From Acidobacteriia bacterium AH_259_A11_L15 (GTDB lineage Bacteria > Acidobacteriota > Terriglobia > Acidiferrales > 2-02-FULL-67-57), in assembly GCA_027717655.1 (NCBI GenBank), contig JALLOH010000011.1:1-37007 (forward strand): DNA of 37,007 nucleotides. The letters are read 5' to 3'. Under the pieces are notes generated by a model. The model made no database searches, had not been told where the DNA came from, and saw only the letters and a list, made by a program, of their open reading frames with translations. Positions within the stretch are counted from its first letter, which is position 1; each line of letters begins with the position of its first letter. The position numbers and the translations under genes are program-made. Below, piece by piece: positions 15,208 through 22,718 of this stretch.

Positions 15208-16846
15208 TGTGGGCTACGACGTGCTCGGCCAGGGCGGCGATGGTCATCGAAGGCGGGACGCCGATGCCGGAGGGAAAGAGGCTGCCGTCGCAGACAAATA
15301 GATTCTGGTAGCCGAAGACCCGCCCGAAGGGGTCGCAGACGCCTTCCGAGGACTCGCGGCCCATGCCGCAGCCGCCCAGGGGATGCACGGTGCTGAACCC
15401 TTTCTTCCACCAGCCCTGGGGGACGAGCATCCAGCCGCCGTAGCCGCGCCCGAGCTCCCGCAGATACCGCCGCATCCGGCTCAGCAGCAGCTCGCTCCCG
15501 CGCGGGTCCCAGTCGAGGTCGAGCGCCCCGCGCCCATCCAGTTGCAGGCGGCCACCTGTCCCGAGCGGAGTCGAGCGATCACTCGCGTCCCGCCCCATCA
15601 GGAAGAAGACCCCCAGGTAGCGCAACAACTCTTCCGTTTCGGCGTCCCCGCACGCCGGGAGCGAAGGCTCGACTCCCGCGGCCCGCCGGGCCCAGGAGAA
15701 GCGCAGCAGCGAGACGATCCGGTTGAGGATGCGTAGAGCTCTCCTCCGGCGTGCGACCAGGGCAGCGGGAATCGCCCCTTCCAAGACGTAGAAGCCTCCG
15801 CTGTCGGTGGCGTCGTACCCGGCCGCGACCGAGGGGCCGACGGTGGGCTGGAGGGGAATGCGGGAGTCGAGCAGGGCGCCGAAGAAGTCGCCGTTCGGGG
15901 ACCAACCCTGGCCGAGCCGCGGGCTCAGCTTGGGCAGAGTGCGGTCGCTGTCGCGGGCGCGCAGGAGCAACTCTGTCGTCCCCAGACTCCCCGCCGCCAG
16001 ATACAGGCTGCGAGCGGCCACTTTTTCTTCTGCTTGCCCTTGTGGAGGCAAGGAGGCAGGAGGCAAGGAGGCAGAGAGACGGCTGAAGAAGACTTCGTAG
16101 CCGTCGCCGCGCGGCTCGATGCGGGTCACCTGGCAGAGGGGCCGGACTTGCGCGCCCAGGTCCTCGGCCCGCTTCAGGTAGTTGAGGTCGAGGGTGTTCT
16201 TGGAGTGGCGGTCGCAGCCGAAGGCGCAGATGCCGCACAGGTTGCAGGGCAACTGGCGGGCGCCGAAGCGGTTGAGGCGCTCTTCCTCCCCGCCCTGCCC
16301 CCAGTAGATGGCCAGCAGGGGTCGCTCAACCCTGTCCGCTTTCCCGATAGCGGCGTGCGCCGCCTGAAAGGCACGCAGCCGCTGGAGGTCGTGGGGAATG
16401 GCTGTCGGCTCGAGCATCTCGCGCACGCGCTCGTAGTAGGGGCGGAGGTAGTCGAGCGTGATCGGCGCCGGCCAGCCCTGGAAGGCCGCTGCCGGAGGGA
16501 CTTTCTGCACGTTGGTGTAAACCAGCGAGCCGCCGCCCACTCCGGCGGCCACCACCACGCTCATCCCCGGGAAGCGCCGGAACTCGAACAAGCCCGGCTC
16601 ACGCTCGCTCCACCACCAACCTCCCCCGGGCCTGCCCGCCGGCTTGTCCTGCTTGCCCTGAGCGGAGCCGAAGGGAGCGGAGTCGAGGGAAGCCTGGCGC
16701 GTAGGCGGCCGGGGAAAATCCTGGCGCCCCCAGCGGCGTCCGCGCTCCAGCAGCAAGACCGAGCGGCCGCGCTCCGCCAGCCGGCAGGCCGCCACCGCCC
16801 CGCCGAACCCGGACCCGACGACGATGGCATCGTAGGTCTTGCCCAT
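15197..16846 (-). CDS. GMC-family FAD oxidoreductase, cholesterol-oxidase-like
   Basis: A 549-residue flavoprotein. The N-terminal dinucleotide fold is YDAIVVGSGFGGAVAACRLA. A Cys cluster (CNLCGICAFGCDRHSKNTLD) is typical of the ChoD/cholesterol-oxidase-like branch. The C-terminal GMC active-site region is STVHPLGGCGMG, followed by VCDGSLFPSGIGVPPSMTIA, which closes the FAD site. Expected to oxidise an alcohol or sterol-like substrate; which one is unknown. ATG 16846 was chosen because the fold starts at once; the frame extends to 16891. Two insert-like stretches are visible: a dispersed repeat (16646-16689, read as SLDSAPFGSAQGKQD) between the first strand region and the rest of the FAD domain, and a duplicated ASLPP unit (16044-16073). 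Both preserve the frame. Confidence 0.87.
   Translation of the reverse strand: MGKTYDAIVVGSGFGGAVAACRLAERGRSVLLLERGRRWGRQDFPRPPTRQASLDSAPFGSAQGKQDKPAGRPGGGWWWSEREPGLFEFRRFPGMSVVVAAGVGGGSLVYTNVQKVPPAAAFQGWPAPITLDYLRPYYERVREMLEPTAIPHDLQRLRAFQAAHAAIGKADRVERPLLAIYWGQGGEEERLNRFGARQLPCNLCGICAFGCDRHSKNTLDLNYLKRAEDLGAQVRPLCQVTRIEPRGDGYEVFFSRLSASLPPASLPPQGQAEEKVAARSLYLAAGSLGTTELLLRARDSDRTLPKLSPRLGQGWSPNGDFFGALLDSRIPLQPTVGPSVAAGYDATDSGGFYVLEGAIPAALVARRRRALRILNRIVSLLRFSWARRAAGVEPSLPACGDAETEELLRYLGVFFLMGRDASDRSTPLGTGGRLQLDGRGALDLDWDPRGSELLLSRMRRYLRELGRGYGGWMLVPQGWWKKGFSTVHPLGGCGMGRESSEGVCDPFGRVFGYQNLFVCDGSLFPSGIGVPPSMTIAALAEHVVAHSDR
16044..16073. repeat. 15-bp tandem duplication in GMC gene
   Basis: GGAGGCAAGGAGGCA occurs twice end to end; each unit is itself two near-copies of GGAGGCA. 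On the coding strand it reads ASLPPASLPP, so the frame is kept. Confidence 0.8.
16646..16689 (-). repeat. dispersed repeat inside GMC coding sequence
   Basis: The plus-strand text reads GTCCTGCTTGCCCTGAGCGG, then AGCCGAAGGGAGCGGAGTCG. This is the reverse orientation of the repeat at 32, 2133 and 3645, with two cores in tandem, lying in frame in the GMC gene. Confidence 0.65.
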
Positions 16847-16994
16847 GGTGGTGCTACTCAGGGTCGATTTTTCTCGGAATGAGTTAACCACACAGGCACA
16901 GAGAGCACAGAGAAAATTTTAACTGTCAGGGAGAACGACTCTGGGTTCGATCCATTGAGCGAGGGAGCAGTGGGCGGTGCGGGAAGGAGCGGGT

Positions 16995-17037
16995 GTCCCT
17001 CGCCCCGAAGGTTCGGCGTCGGAGCTCGGAATGACAC
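16995..17037. repeat. dispersed repeat, CCCCGAAGGTTCGG type
   Basis: CCTCGCCCCGAAGGTTCGG ... GCTCGGAATGACA closely matches 21512-21546. It lies in the 206-bp gap between the symporter stop and the GMC start, which otherwise shows nothing I can name. Confidence 0.5.
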
Positions 17038-17052
17038 AGAACGCTGATGGTC

Positions 17053-18348
17053 TTACTTGCTTGGCACCTCGGCTTGCAGCGGGAAGCCCTCGGAGCGGGC
17101 GACGAAGACGGCGGTGGCGACGTCGCCGGTGACGTTCACCGTGGTCCGGCACATATCCAGAATCCGGTCCACGCCCAAGACCAGGGCAATCGCCTCCGGC
17201 GGCAGCTTCACCACCACCAGGACCACCATCAGCAGGGGGATGGCGCCGCTGGGGACGCCGGCGGCGCCGATGGCGGTCACCACCGACATCAGCACCACGA
17301 TCAACTGGGTGCCGAGCGAAAAGTCGGCGCCGAACACCTGGGCGATGAAGAGGACGGTGACGCCCTCGAAGAGGGCCGTACCGTTCATATTCATCGTGGC
17401 CCCCAGCGGCAGCACGAACCCGCTCACCTGGCGGGGGATGCCCAGTTGGCGCTCGCTCACCGACATGGTGGTGGGCAGGGTGGCGCTGGAAGAGCTGGTG
17501 GAAAAGGCGGTGACGATGACCGTCTTGATGCGAGAGAAAAACGTCCACGGGTTCATTCGCCCCAGGAAACGCACCAGCAGCGGGTAGACCACCAGAAAGT
17601 GGATCGCCAGCCCCACCAGCACGGTGCCCACGTACCAGAGCAGCTTGCGCAGGATGTCGTAGCCGAAGAGGGCGGTGACGCTGAAGATGAGAGCGAAGAC
17701 CCCGTAGGGGGCGAGCTTCATCACCCAGCCGATAATCACCACCACCGCGTCCCCCACGGCCTCCAAGAAGCCCAGCATGGGCCGGGCGCGCTCGGCGGGC
17801 AGCAGACTCAGGGCGGCGCCGAAGATGAGGGAGAAGAAGATCAACCCCAGCATGTCCCCCCGGGCAGCCGCCCCCAGCGGGTTGCGCGGCACGATGTTCA
17901 CCAACATGCCGACGCCGAAGGAGACCGACTCGGTCTCTTGCATCATTTCTTTTGCCTGGCCGCTGAAGCGCGCCATCAGCTCCTTGCGCGTCTCCTCGGG
18001 CAGGCCCGCGCCCGGCCGCACCAGGTTCACCACCGTCAGCCCGATGGTGGTGGCGCAGGCGGTGACCAGGAAGAAGAACAACAACGTCTTCAGCCCCATC
18101 CGCCCCAGCTTGCGCACATCGCCCAGCCCGGCCACCCCCAGCGTAAGCGAGGCGAACACCAGCGGCACCACGATCATGATCAGCGCCCGCAGCCAAATCT
18201 GCCCGGCGGGCTGGGTGACATTCTCCACCACCCACAGCGTCGCCGACGGAGCCCACAGCTTGTTGGCCGCTACGCCGGCCGCGGCCCCCGCCGCCAACCC
18301 CAGCAGGACCTTGGTCGCCAGGCTCATTCCGCTTCCCGGTGCGCTCAT
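17053..18348 (-). CDS. dicarboxylate/glutamate:cation symporter (DAACS family)
   Basis: A 431-residue inner-membrane symporter of the GltP/DctA/SstT family, which imports C4-dicarboxylates or acidic amino acids with Na+ or H+. Family hallmarks are present in order: the serine-rich hairpin SSSSATLPTTM, helix-7 ion site GATMNMNGTALFEG, hairpin-2 GAAGVPSGAIPL, and helix-8 substrate site DRILDMCRTTVNVTGDVATA. About eight membrane helices plus two re-entrant loops, usual length. The Arg in DMCRT points to an anionic substrate. Starts ATG 18348; the in-frame ATG 18327, with GGGAAG just ahead, is an alternative. Single-gene unit. Confidence 0.95.
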   Translation of the reverse strand: MSAPGSGMSLATKVLLGLAAGAAAGVAANKLWAPSATLWVVENVTQPAGQIWLRALIMIVVPLVFASLTLGVAGLGDVRKLGRMGLKTLLFFFLVTACATTIGLTVVNLVRPGAGLPEETRKELMARFSGQAKEMMQETESVSFGVGMLVNIVPRNPLGAAARGDMLGLIFFSLIFGAALSLLPAERARPMLGFLEAVGDAVVVIIGWVMKLAPYGVFALIFSVTALFGYDILRKLLWYVGTVLVGLAIHFLVVYPLLVRFLGRMNPWTFFSRIKTVIVTAFSTSSSSATLPTTMSVSERQLGIPRQVSGFVLPLGATMNMNGTALFEGVTVLFIAQVFGADFSLGTQLIVVLMSVVTAIGAAGVPSGAIPLLMVVLVVVKLPPEAIALVLGVDRILDMCRTTVNVTGDVATAVFVARSEGFPLQAEVPSK

Positions 18349-18465
18349 CCGTTGCCTGCCTCTATTGGTCCCCAGAGAAAATCGGCGCGATTATCGCCGA
18401 TTCCGCCGCGCTCACCAAGAACATAAGGAGCGCGGGTTCGGCCAGAACAGAAAAGCCGGAAGGGC

Positions 18466-19407
18466 TCACGGCCCGGTCACGGCCAGAAAGAGGAACCACA
18501 CCACCAGCAGCAGGAACAACACTCCGATGGCCAGCCAGAGCGGCCAGGTGAAATGAATCAGCACCGCGCGCTTCCCCCTCACCGGCAGCGCTTCCCCGGC
18601 GGCCACCGCCCGCAAGCCCGCCGCCACCTCGGCGGCGCTCGCCAGCCGCACCCGCGGGTCTTTCTCCAAGGCGCCCCCCAGCAGCTCGTCCAGCCCCGCC
18701 GGCGCCTGCTCCCCCAACGGTTCCGGCTCACGCTGCCGCACCAGGGTCAGGGTATGAAGAACATTCCTCCCCGCAAAGGGATGCCGCCCGGCGATCATCC
18801 TGTAGAGCAGGCTGCCCAGCGCAAAAACGTCGCTGCGCGCCTCCGGCTCTTGGCCCTCCACCTGCTCGGGCGACATCGCCGCCGCTTCCTCCGACTGCAG
18901 CGGCGGGTCTTTGACGCCCGGCTGGTAGCGGGCCTGGCTCGCCAGCCGCCACAAGCCGACATCCAGCAGCTTGACGCCGCCCTCCGTGGTGATGAAAACT
19001 TTCGCCGGCCGCAGGTCGCCGTGCACCACCCCGCGGGCGTGCGCCGCCGCCAGGGCGTCGGCAATCTCGGCCGCCCAGGCCAGCGCCGCCTCCGGCTCCA
19101 CCGAGCCGCTCACCAGCACGCTCTTCAGCGTCACCCCTTCCAGGTACTCCATCGCCAGGTAGAACTGCCCCTCGGCTTCGCTGACTTCATAGAGCTGCCG
19201 CAGGTGGGGATGCGACACCCCGACGGCCGCCTGGGCATCCTTGAGGAATCTCTGCCGGGCTCCTTCGTCGGGAAACTTCTCCGCAGGCACCAGCTTCAGC
19301 GCCACCGTTTGGTTCGTGTCCTCGGCCACCGCCCGATAGACCAGCCCCTGGCCGCCCTCCCCCAGCGGCGCCTCCAAGCGGTACTTGCCGACCCTCTCCG
19401 GTCTCAT
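18466..19407 (-). CDS. tail-anchored Ser/Thr kinase-like protein with degenerate motifs
   Basis: A 313-residue PknB-like kinase fold with a C-terminal membrane helix (about 284-308) and almost nothing beyond it, so no outside sensor. The Gly loop is LGEGGQGLVY, and the ATP-binding Lys38 in ALKLV is intact. The catalytic loop reads HGDLRPAKV (129-137) instead of HRDLKPxN: Asp131 is kept, but the usual Lys is Arg133 and the metal-binding Asn is Lys136. DFG is DVG at 149-151. The activation-segment end is MSPEQVEG. Activity may therefore be low or absent (pseudokinase), yet the ATP-site Lys and both Asp remain. Divergent from the BNR-repeat gene. It could provide phospho-sites for the FHA phosphatase; that is conjecture. 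Confidence 0.88.
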   Translation of the reverse strand: MRPERVGKYRLEAPLGEGGQGLVYRAVAEDTNQTVALKLVPAEKFPDEGARQRFLKDAQAAVGVSHPHLRQLYEVSEAEGQFYLAMEYLEGVTLKSVLVSGSVEPEAALAWAAEIADALAAAHARGVVHGDLRPAKVFITTEGGVKLLDVGLWRLASQARYQPGVKDPPLQSEEAAAMSPEQVEGQEPEARSDVFALGSLLYRMIAGRHPFAGRNVLHTLTLVRQREPEPLGEQAPAGLDELLGGALEKDPRVRLASAAEVAAGLRAVAAGEALPVRGKRAVLIHFTWPLWLAIGVLFLLLVVWFLFLAVTGP

Positions 19408-19635
19408 CGCTCGATTCCCCAGAAACTCGACAGCTTACTGCAACCGCCCGGGCCTGTAAATCGCCGCCGGCCAGCGCGGACAAGGCGCGAAGCCCGCTGG
19501 CGGACCCCGGCTTTCCCCTTTGCCGCGGAATAGCGGCGCTCCGCGCCCGCGGCCCGCCGCCCAATTTGGCGCTTGCCGCGCTGGCGCTCTTTAGAGAGAA
19601 TGCCTCGCGCCCGCATTGTCCGGTGGGAGAACATC

Positions 19636-20757
19636 ATGCCGAAGAAAAGCAAGCTGACTCGCAGCAAGACCCCTCGCGCCAAAGAAGTGCAAGTGCTGGT
19701 AGGAACCCGCAAGGGCGGGTTCTTGCTGCGCAGCGACGAGCGGCGCAAAAACTGGAAGGTCGAGGGCCCGCTCTTCCCCGGCTGGGAGGTCAACCACCTG
19801 GTGCGCGACCCCCGCAGCGGCCGCCTGTGGGCGGCCCTCAACGTGAGCTGGTGGGGAAACGACTTGCAGGTGAGCGACGATGGGGGCCAGAGCTGGCAGA
19901 AGACCTGCACCGGGCTTGAGTTCGCCCCCGAGCGCAACCTGAAATTGAACCGCATCTGGCAGGTCACGCCCGACCGCGACTCTCGCCCGGACACCCTCTG
20001 GTGCGGCGTCGACCCCGGGGCGCTCTTCCGCTCCGACGACAGCGGCAAGAATTGGTACGAGCTGCGCTCGCTCACCGAGCACCCCACCCGGGAGAAGTGG
20101 CAGCCGGGCGGCGGCGGGATGATGGTGCACACCATCGTGCCCGACCCCAACCACCCCCAGCGCCTCTACGTCGGCATCTCGGCCGCCGGCTGCTTCCGCT
20201 CCGATGACGACGGCAATTCCTGGCAGCCGTTCAACCAGGGCGTGCGGGCTGACTTCCTCCCCGATACATTCCCCGACGTGGGCCAGTGCGTCCACCGCAT
20301 GGTGCTGGACCCGCAACGGCCCGACGTCCTCTACCAGCAGAACCACTGCGGCGTCTACCGCTCGCCGGATTCCGCCGCCAGTTGGGAGGATATTTCCGAG
20401 GGGTTGCCCTCGCGCTTCGGCTTCCCCATCGTCGCCCACCCGCACCAGCCGGGTACCCTCTACGTCGTCCCGGCGCAAGCCGCCCAATTCCGCTTTACCC
20501 CCGACGGCCGCTTCCGCGTCTTCCGCTCCAAGAACGGCGGCCGGAGCTGGCAGGCGCTCACCCGCGGCCTGCCGCAAGAGAACGCCTGGCTCTTGGTCCT
20601 GCGCCACGCCGCCTGTGCCGACCCGTGCGACTCCGCCGGTATCTACGTGGGCGCCACCACCGGCGAAATCTTTTACTCCACCAACAGCGGCGACTCCTGG
20701 GCGCTGATGCCCTTCCACCTGCCGCCCATACTGTCGCTGGAAGCCGCCGTCGCCTGA
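19636..20757 (+). CDS. BNR/sialidase-like beta-propeller protein
   Basis: A 373-residue protein with repeated Asp-box (BNR) motifs such as VSDDGGQSWQ, RSDDSGKNWYE, RSDDDGNSWQP, RSKNGGRSWQA and STNSGDSWAL, giving a beta-propeller of the sialidase/sortilin/exo-glucanase superfamily. It has no signal peptide, so it is probably cytoplasmic. Catalytic role not evident; many such proteins are annotated loosely as glycosyl hydrolases. ATG 19636 with GGGAGA just upstream was chosen over ATG 19573, because the upstream part is not propeller-like. The 228-bp gap to the divergent kinase shows no clear promoter pair. Confidence 0.82.
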   Translation: MPKKSKLTRSKTPRAKEVQVLVGTRKGGFLLRSDERRKNWKVEGPLFPGWEVNHLVRDPRSGRLWAALNVSWWGNDLQVSDDGGQSWQKTCTGLEFAPERNLKLNRIWQVTPDRDSRPDTLWCGVDPGALFRSDDSGKNWYELRSLTEHPTREKWQPGGGGMMVHTIVPDPNHPQRLYVGISAAGCFRSDDDGNSWQPFNQGVRADFLPDTFPDVGQCVHRMVLDPQRPDVLYQQNHCGVYRSPDSAASWEDISEGLPSRFGFPIVAHPHQPGTLYVVPAQAAQFRFTPDGRFRVFRSKNGGRSWQALTRGLPQENAWLLVLRHAACADPCDSAGIYVGATTGEIFYSTNSGDSWALMPFHLPPILSLEAAVA

Positions 20758-20846
20758 AGATTCGGACGCCGGGCGCCGCCGGTGGTAGGATGGCGGCCCG
20801 TGATTTGCAGGAAGAACACAAACCTCGAACGGAAGGAGGCAGAGCA

Positions 20847-21443
20847 ATGCGATCGCGAGTCTTGCTGGTAGTCCTCGTAGGTTTGCTGCTGGGATGGGCA
20901 GCGCCCCTGCGGGCGCAGGAAGAGACCCCGCAGATGGACCCACAAATGATGGAGTATCTGGAGAAGTATGCCACCCCCGGTGAGCACCACAAGCACCTGG
21001 AGATGCTCGCCGGCACCTGGACCGCGGAGACCACCTTCTGGCCCGCGCCGGGCGCCCCCGCGATGGAGTCGACCGGGCTGGCGGAGCACACGATGGTGCT
21101 GGGTGGGCGCTTCTTGCAGACGTCCTACCGGGGCGATTTCGCCGGCATGCCATTCGAGGGCATGGGCATAGCCGCCTACGACCGGTTCCAGAACACGTAC
21201 ATCGAAACCTGGGTGGACAACTTCGGCACCATGGTGCTGGTCAGCAAGGGGACTTGCGACGGCACCGGCAAGATTCGCACCATCACCGCCAACTTCATTG
21301 ACCCCATGACCGGGCAGCCCACCGAGATGCGCTCGGTCTACCGCATCGTTGACCCCGACCACTACGTCCTGGAGATGTACACTCAGGGCCCGGACGGCGA
21401 AGAGTGGAAGACCATGGAGATCGCCCACACACGGGCAAACTAG
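20847..21443 (+). CDS. secreted DUF1579 protein
   Basis: A 198-residue exported protein: a signal peptide (MRSRVLLVVLVGLLLGWAAP, cleavage likely after LRA) and a DUF1579 beta-barrel domain with the telltale opening HKHLEMLAGTWTAETTFWPA and later EHTMVLGGRFLQTSYRGDF. The family is lipocalin-like in fold but has no settled function. The start is fixed by AAGGAGG at 20833-20839, seven bases before ATG 20847. It lies 89 bp downstream of the BNR gene in the same direction and could be co-transcribed. The region after it (21444-21639) holds two dispersed repeats. Confidence 0.9.
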   Translation: MRSRVLLVVLVGLLLGWAAPLRAQEETPQMDPQMMEYLEKYATPGEHHKHLEMLAGTWTAETTFWPAPGAPAMESTGLAEHTMVLGGRFLQTSYRGDFAGMPFEGMGIAAYDRFQNTYIETWVDNFGTMVLVSKGTCDGTGKIRTITANFIDPMTGQPTEMRSVYRIVDPDHYVLEMYTQGPDGEEWKTMEIAHTRAN

Positions 21444-21511
21444 CGGTTCGCGCAGCCGCTCCTGCGCGTAGCTTGTTGTCGAGTCCAGAGCAATTCAACG
21501 GCAGAAAGCAG

Positions 21512-21546
21512 CTTCCTCGCCCCGAAGGTTCGGGGCTCGGAATAAC
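21512..21546. repeat. dispersed repeat with CCCCGAA-GG-TTCGGGG hairpin
   Basis: Perfect seven-base inverted repeat at 21520-21535 inside CTTCCTCGCC ... GCTCGGAATAAC. A close relative is at 16995-17037. Confidence 0.6.
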
Positions 21547-21606
21547 ATCGCGGTTCTTGTACTTTTTGTCTGTCATGCCAAGCCACAGACGAGGGAGAAA
21601 ACCAAT

Positions 21607-21624
21607 GGGCTTCAGCCCCTGAGG
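21607..21624. repeat. GGGCTTCAGCCCCTGAGG repeat, copy 1
   Basis: An 18-base sequence identical to 28444-28461, containing the palindromic GGGCT-TC-AGCCC. Lies just beyond the ispH stop codon. Confidence 0.7.
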
Positions 21625-21639
21625 GAATAAGCAGTTTGT

Positions 21640-22605
21640 TTATCTGCGCGCAGCGGTAAAGGGGGCGAGTTCGGCGGGGAGGGTGAAGCGGACGTCTTCG
21701 GGGATAACCTCGACGTCTTCCACGTTCGAGAAGCCCAGCGCTTGCAGGCGGCGGCTGACGCGCTCCACCAGCACTTCCGGCGCCGAGGCCCCGGCGGTGA
21801 GCGCCACGCTGCCGGCGCCCTCCAGCCAGGCGGGCTCGATCTTGCCTTCATCCTCAATCAGGTGAGCGCGCGCGCCGGCCCGCCGGGCCACCTCGACCAG
21901 CCGGGTCGAGTTGGCGCTGTTCTTTGACCCCACCACCAGCACCAGCCCGGCGCGCTGGGCCAGCCTCTCCACCGCCTGCTGCCGGTTTTGGGTGGCGTAG
22001 CAGATGTCGTCGGCCGCCGGGCCCTTTAGCGCCGGAAAGCGCTGCCGCAGCCGGGCGATGATCTCGGCGGTATCGTACTGGCTGAGCGTGGTCTGGGTCA
22101 GGTAGACGACCCGGTTCGGGTCGGGCACCTGGACCGTGCCCGCCTCTTCCACGTTCGAGACCACCAGGGTCGCCTGCGGCACCTCGCCCGAGGTGCCCTC
22201 CACTTCGTCGTGCTCTTTGTCGCCGATCAGCAGGATGGTGTAGCGCTCGCGGGCGAAGCGAATCGCCTCCAGGTGGACCTTGGTTACCAGCGGGCAGGTG
22301 GCGTCGATGACGCGCAGCTTGCGGCTGGCGGCAAGCTGCCGCACCGCAGGCGACACTCCGTGGGCGCTGAAGATCAGCCGCGCCCCCGCGGGCACTTCTT
22401 GCAGATTATTGACGAACACGGCCCCCTTGGCTGCCAGCTCCCCCACCACGTACCGGTTGTGCACGATCTCGTGCAGGACGTAAATCGGCGGGCCGTAGGC
22501 TTCCAGCGCCAGGTCCACGATCTCAATCGCCCGCACCACCCCCGCGCAAAAGCCTCGCGGGCTCACGCGGTAGAGAGTCTTCTGACTGGCGTCCGGCGCG
22601 TTCAT
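21640..22605 (-). CDS. ispH: 4-hydroxy-3-methylbut-2-enyl diphosphate reductase
   Basis: A 321-residue cytoplasmic Fe-S enzyme for the last step of the MEP isoprenoid pathway, making IPP and DMAPP from HMBPP. The three cluster Cys are in RGFCAGVVRAIE (Cys20), DATCPLVTKVH and DDICYATQNRQ. Also present are the substrate His motifs LHEIVHNRYVV and SAHGVSP, and the SKNSANSTRLVEVA loop. Length is normal. ATG 22605 is used; GTG 22608 is one codon upstream and neither has a strong ribosome site. Stands alone between repeats, so probably its own transcription unit. Confidence 0.96.
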   Translation of the reverse strand: MNAPDASQKTLYRVSPRGFCAGVVRAIEIVDLALEAYGPPIYVLHEIVHNRYVVGELAAKGAVFVNNLQEVPAGARLIFSAHGVSPAVRQLAASRKLRVIDATCPLVTKVHLEAIRFARERYTILLIGDKEHDEVEGTSGEVPQATLVVSNVEEAGTVQVPDPNRVVYLTQTTLSQYDTAEIIARLRQRFPALKGPAADDICYATQNRQQAVERLAQRAGLVLVVGSKNSANSTRLVEVARRAGARAHLIEDEGKIEPAWLEGAGSVALTAGASAPEVLVERVSRRLQALGFSNVEDVEVIPEDVRFTLPAELAPFTAARR

Positions 22606-22614
22606 CACCAGCTA

Positions 22615-22715
22615 TGGTAGGACAGGCATTCTTGCCTGTCTACGCTTGGACAGACATTCCTGCTTGCCCTGAGCCCCGAAGCTTCGGGGCCGAAGGCAGC
22701 GGAGCGAAGGGTCTG
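22615..22715. repeat. cluster of palindromic repeats
   Basis: Contains GACAGGCA-TTCT-TGCCTGTC (22621-22640), then a partial second copy (GGACAGACATTCCTGC), TTGCCCTGAGC, and the perfect palindrome GCCCCGAAGCTTCGGGGC (22673-22690). It fills the gap between ispH and the anti-sigma gene stop. The plus-strand text joins three repeat types seen singly elsewhere. Confidence 0.65.
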
Positions 22716-22718
22716 TCC

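Noticed and set aside
16930..16965. GGTTCGATCC resembling a tRNA T-loop
   Set aside because: No acceptor, D or anticodon arm around it.
17047..18426. 459-residue plus-strand frame opposite the symporter
   Set aside because: His/Gln/Arg-rich shadow without family features.
19591..21153. 520-residue minus-strand frame across the BNR and DUF1579 genes
   Set aside because: Crosses two well-supported genes of the opposite strand; no recognisable domain.
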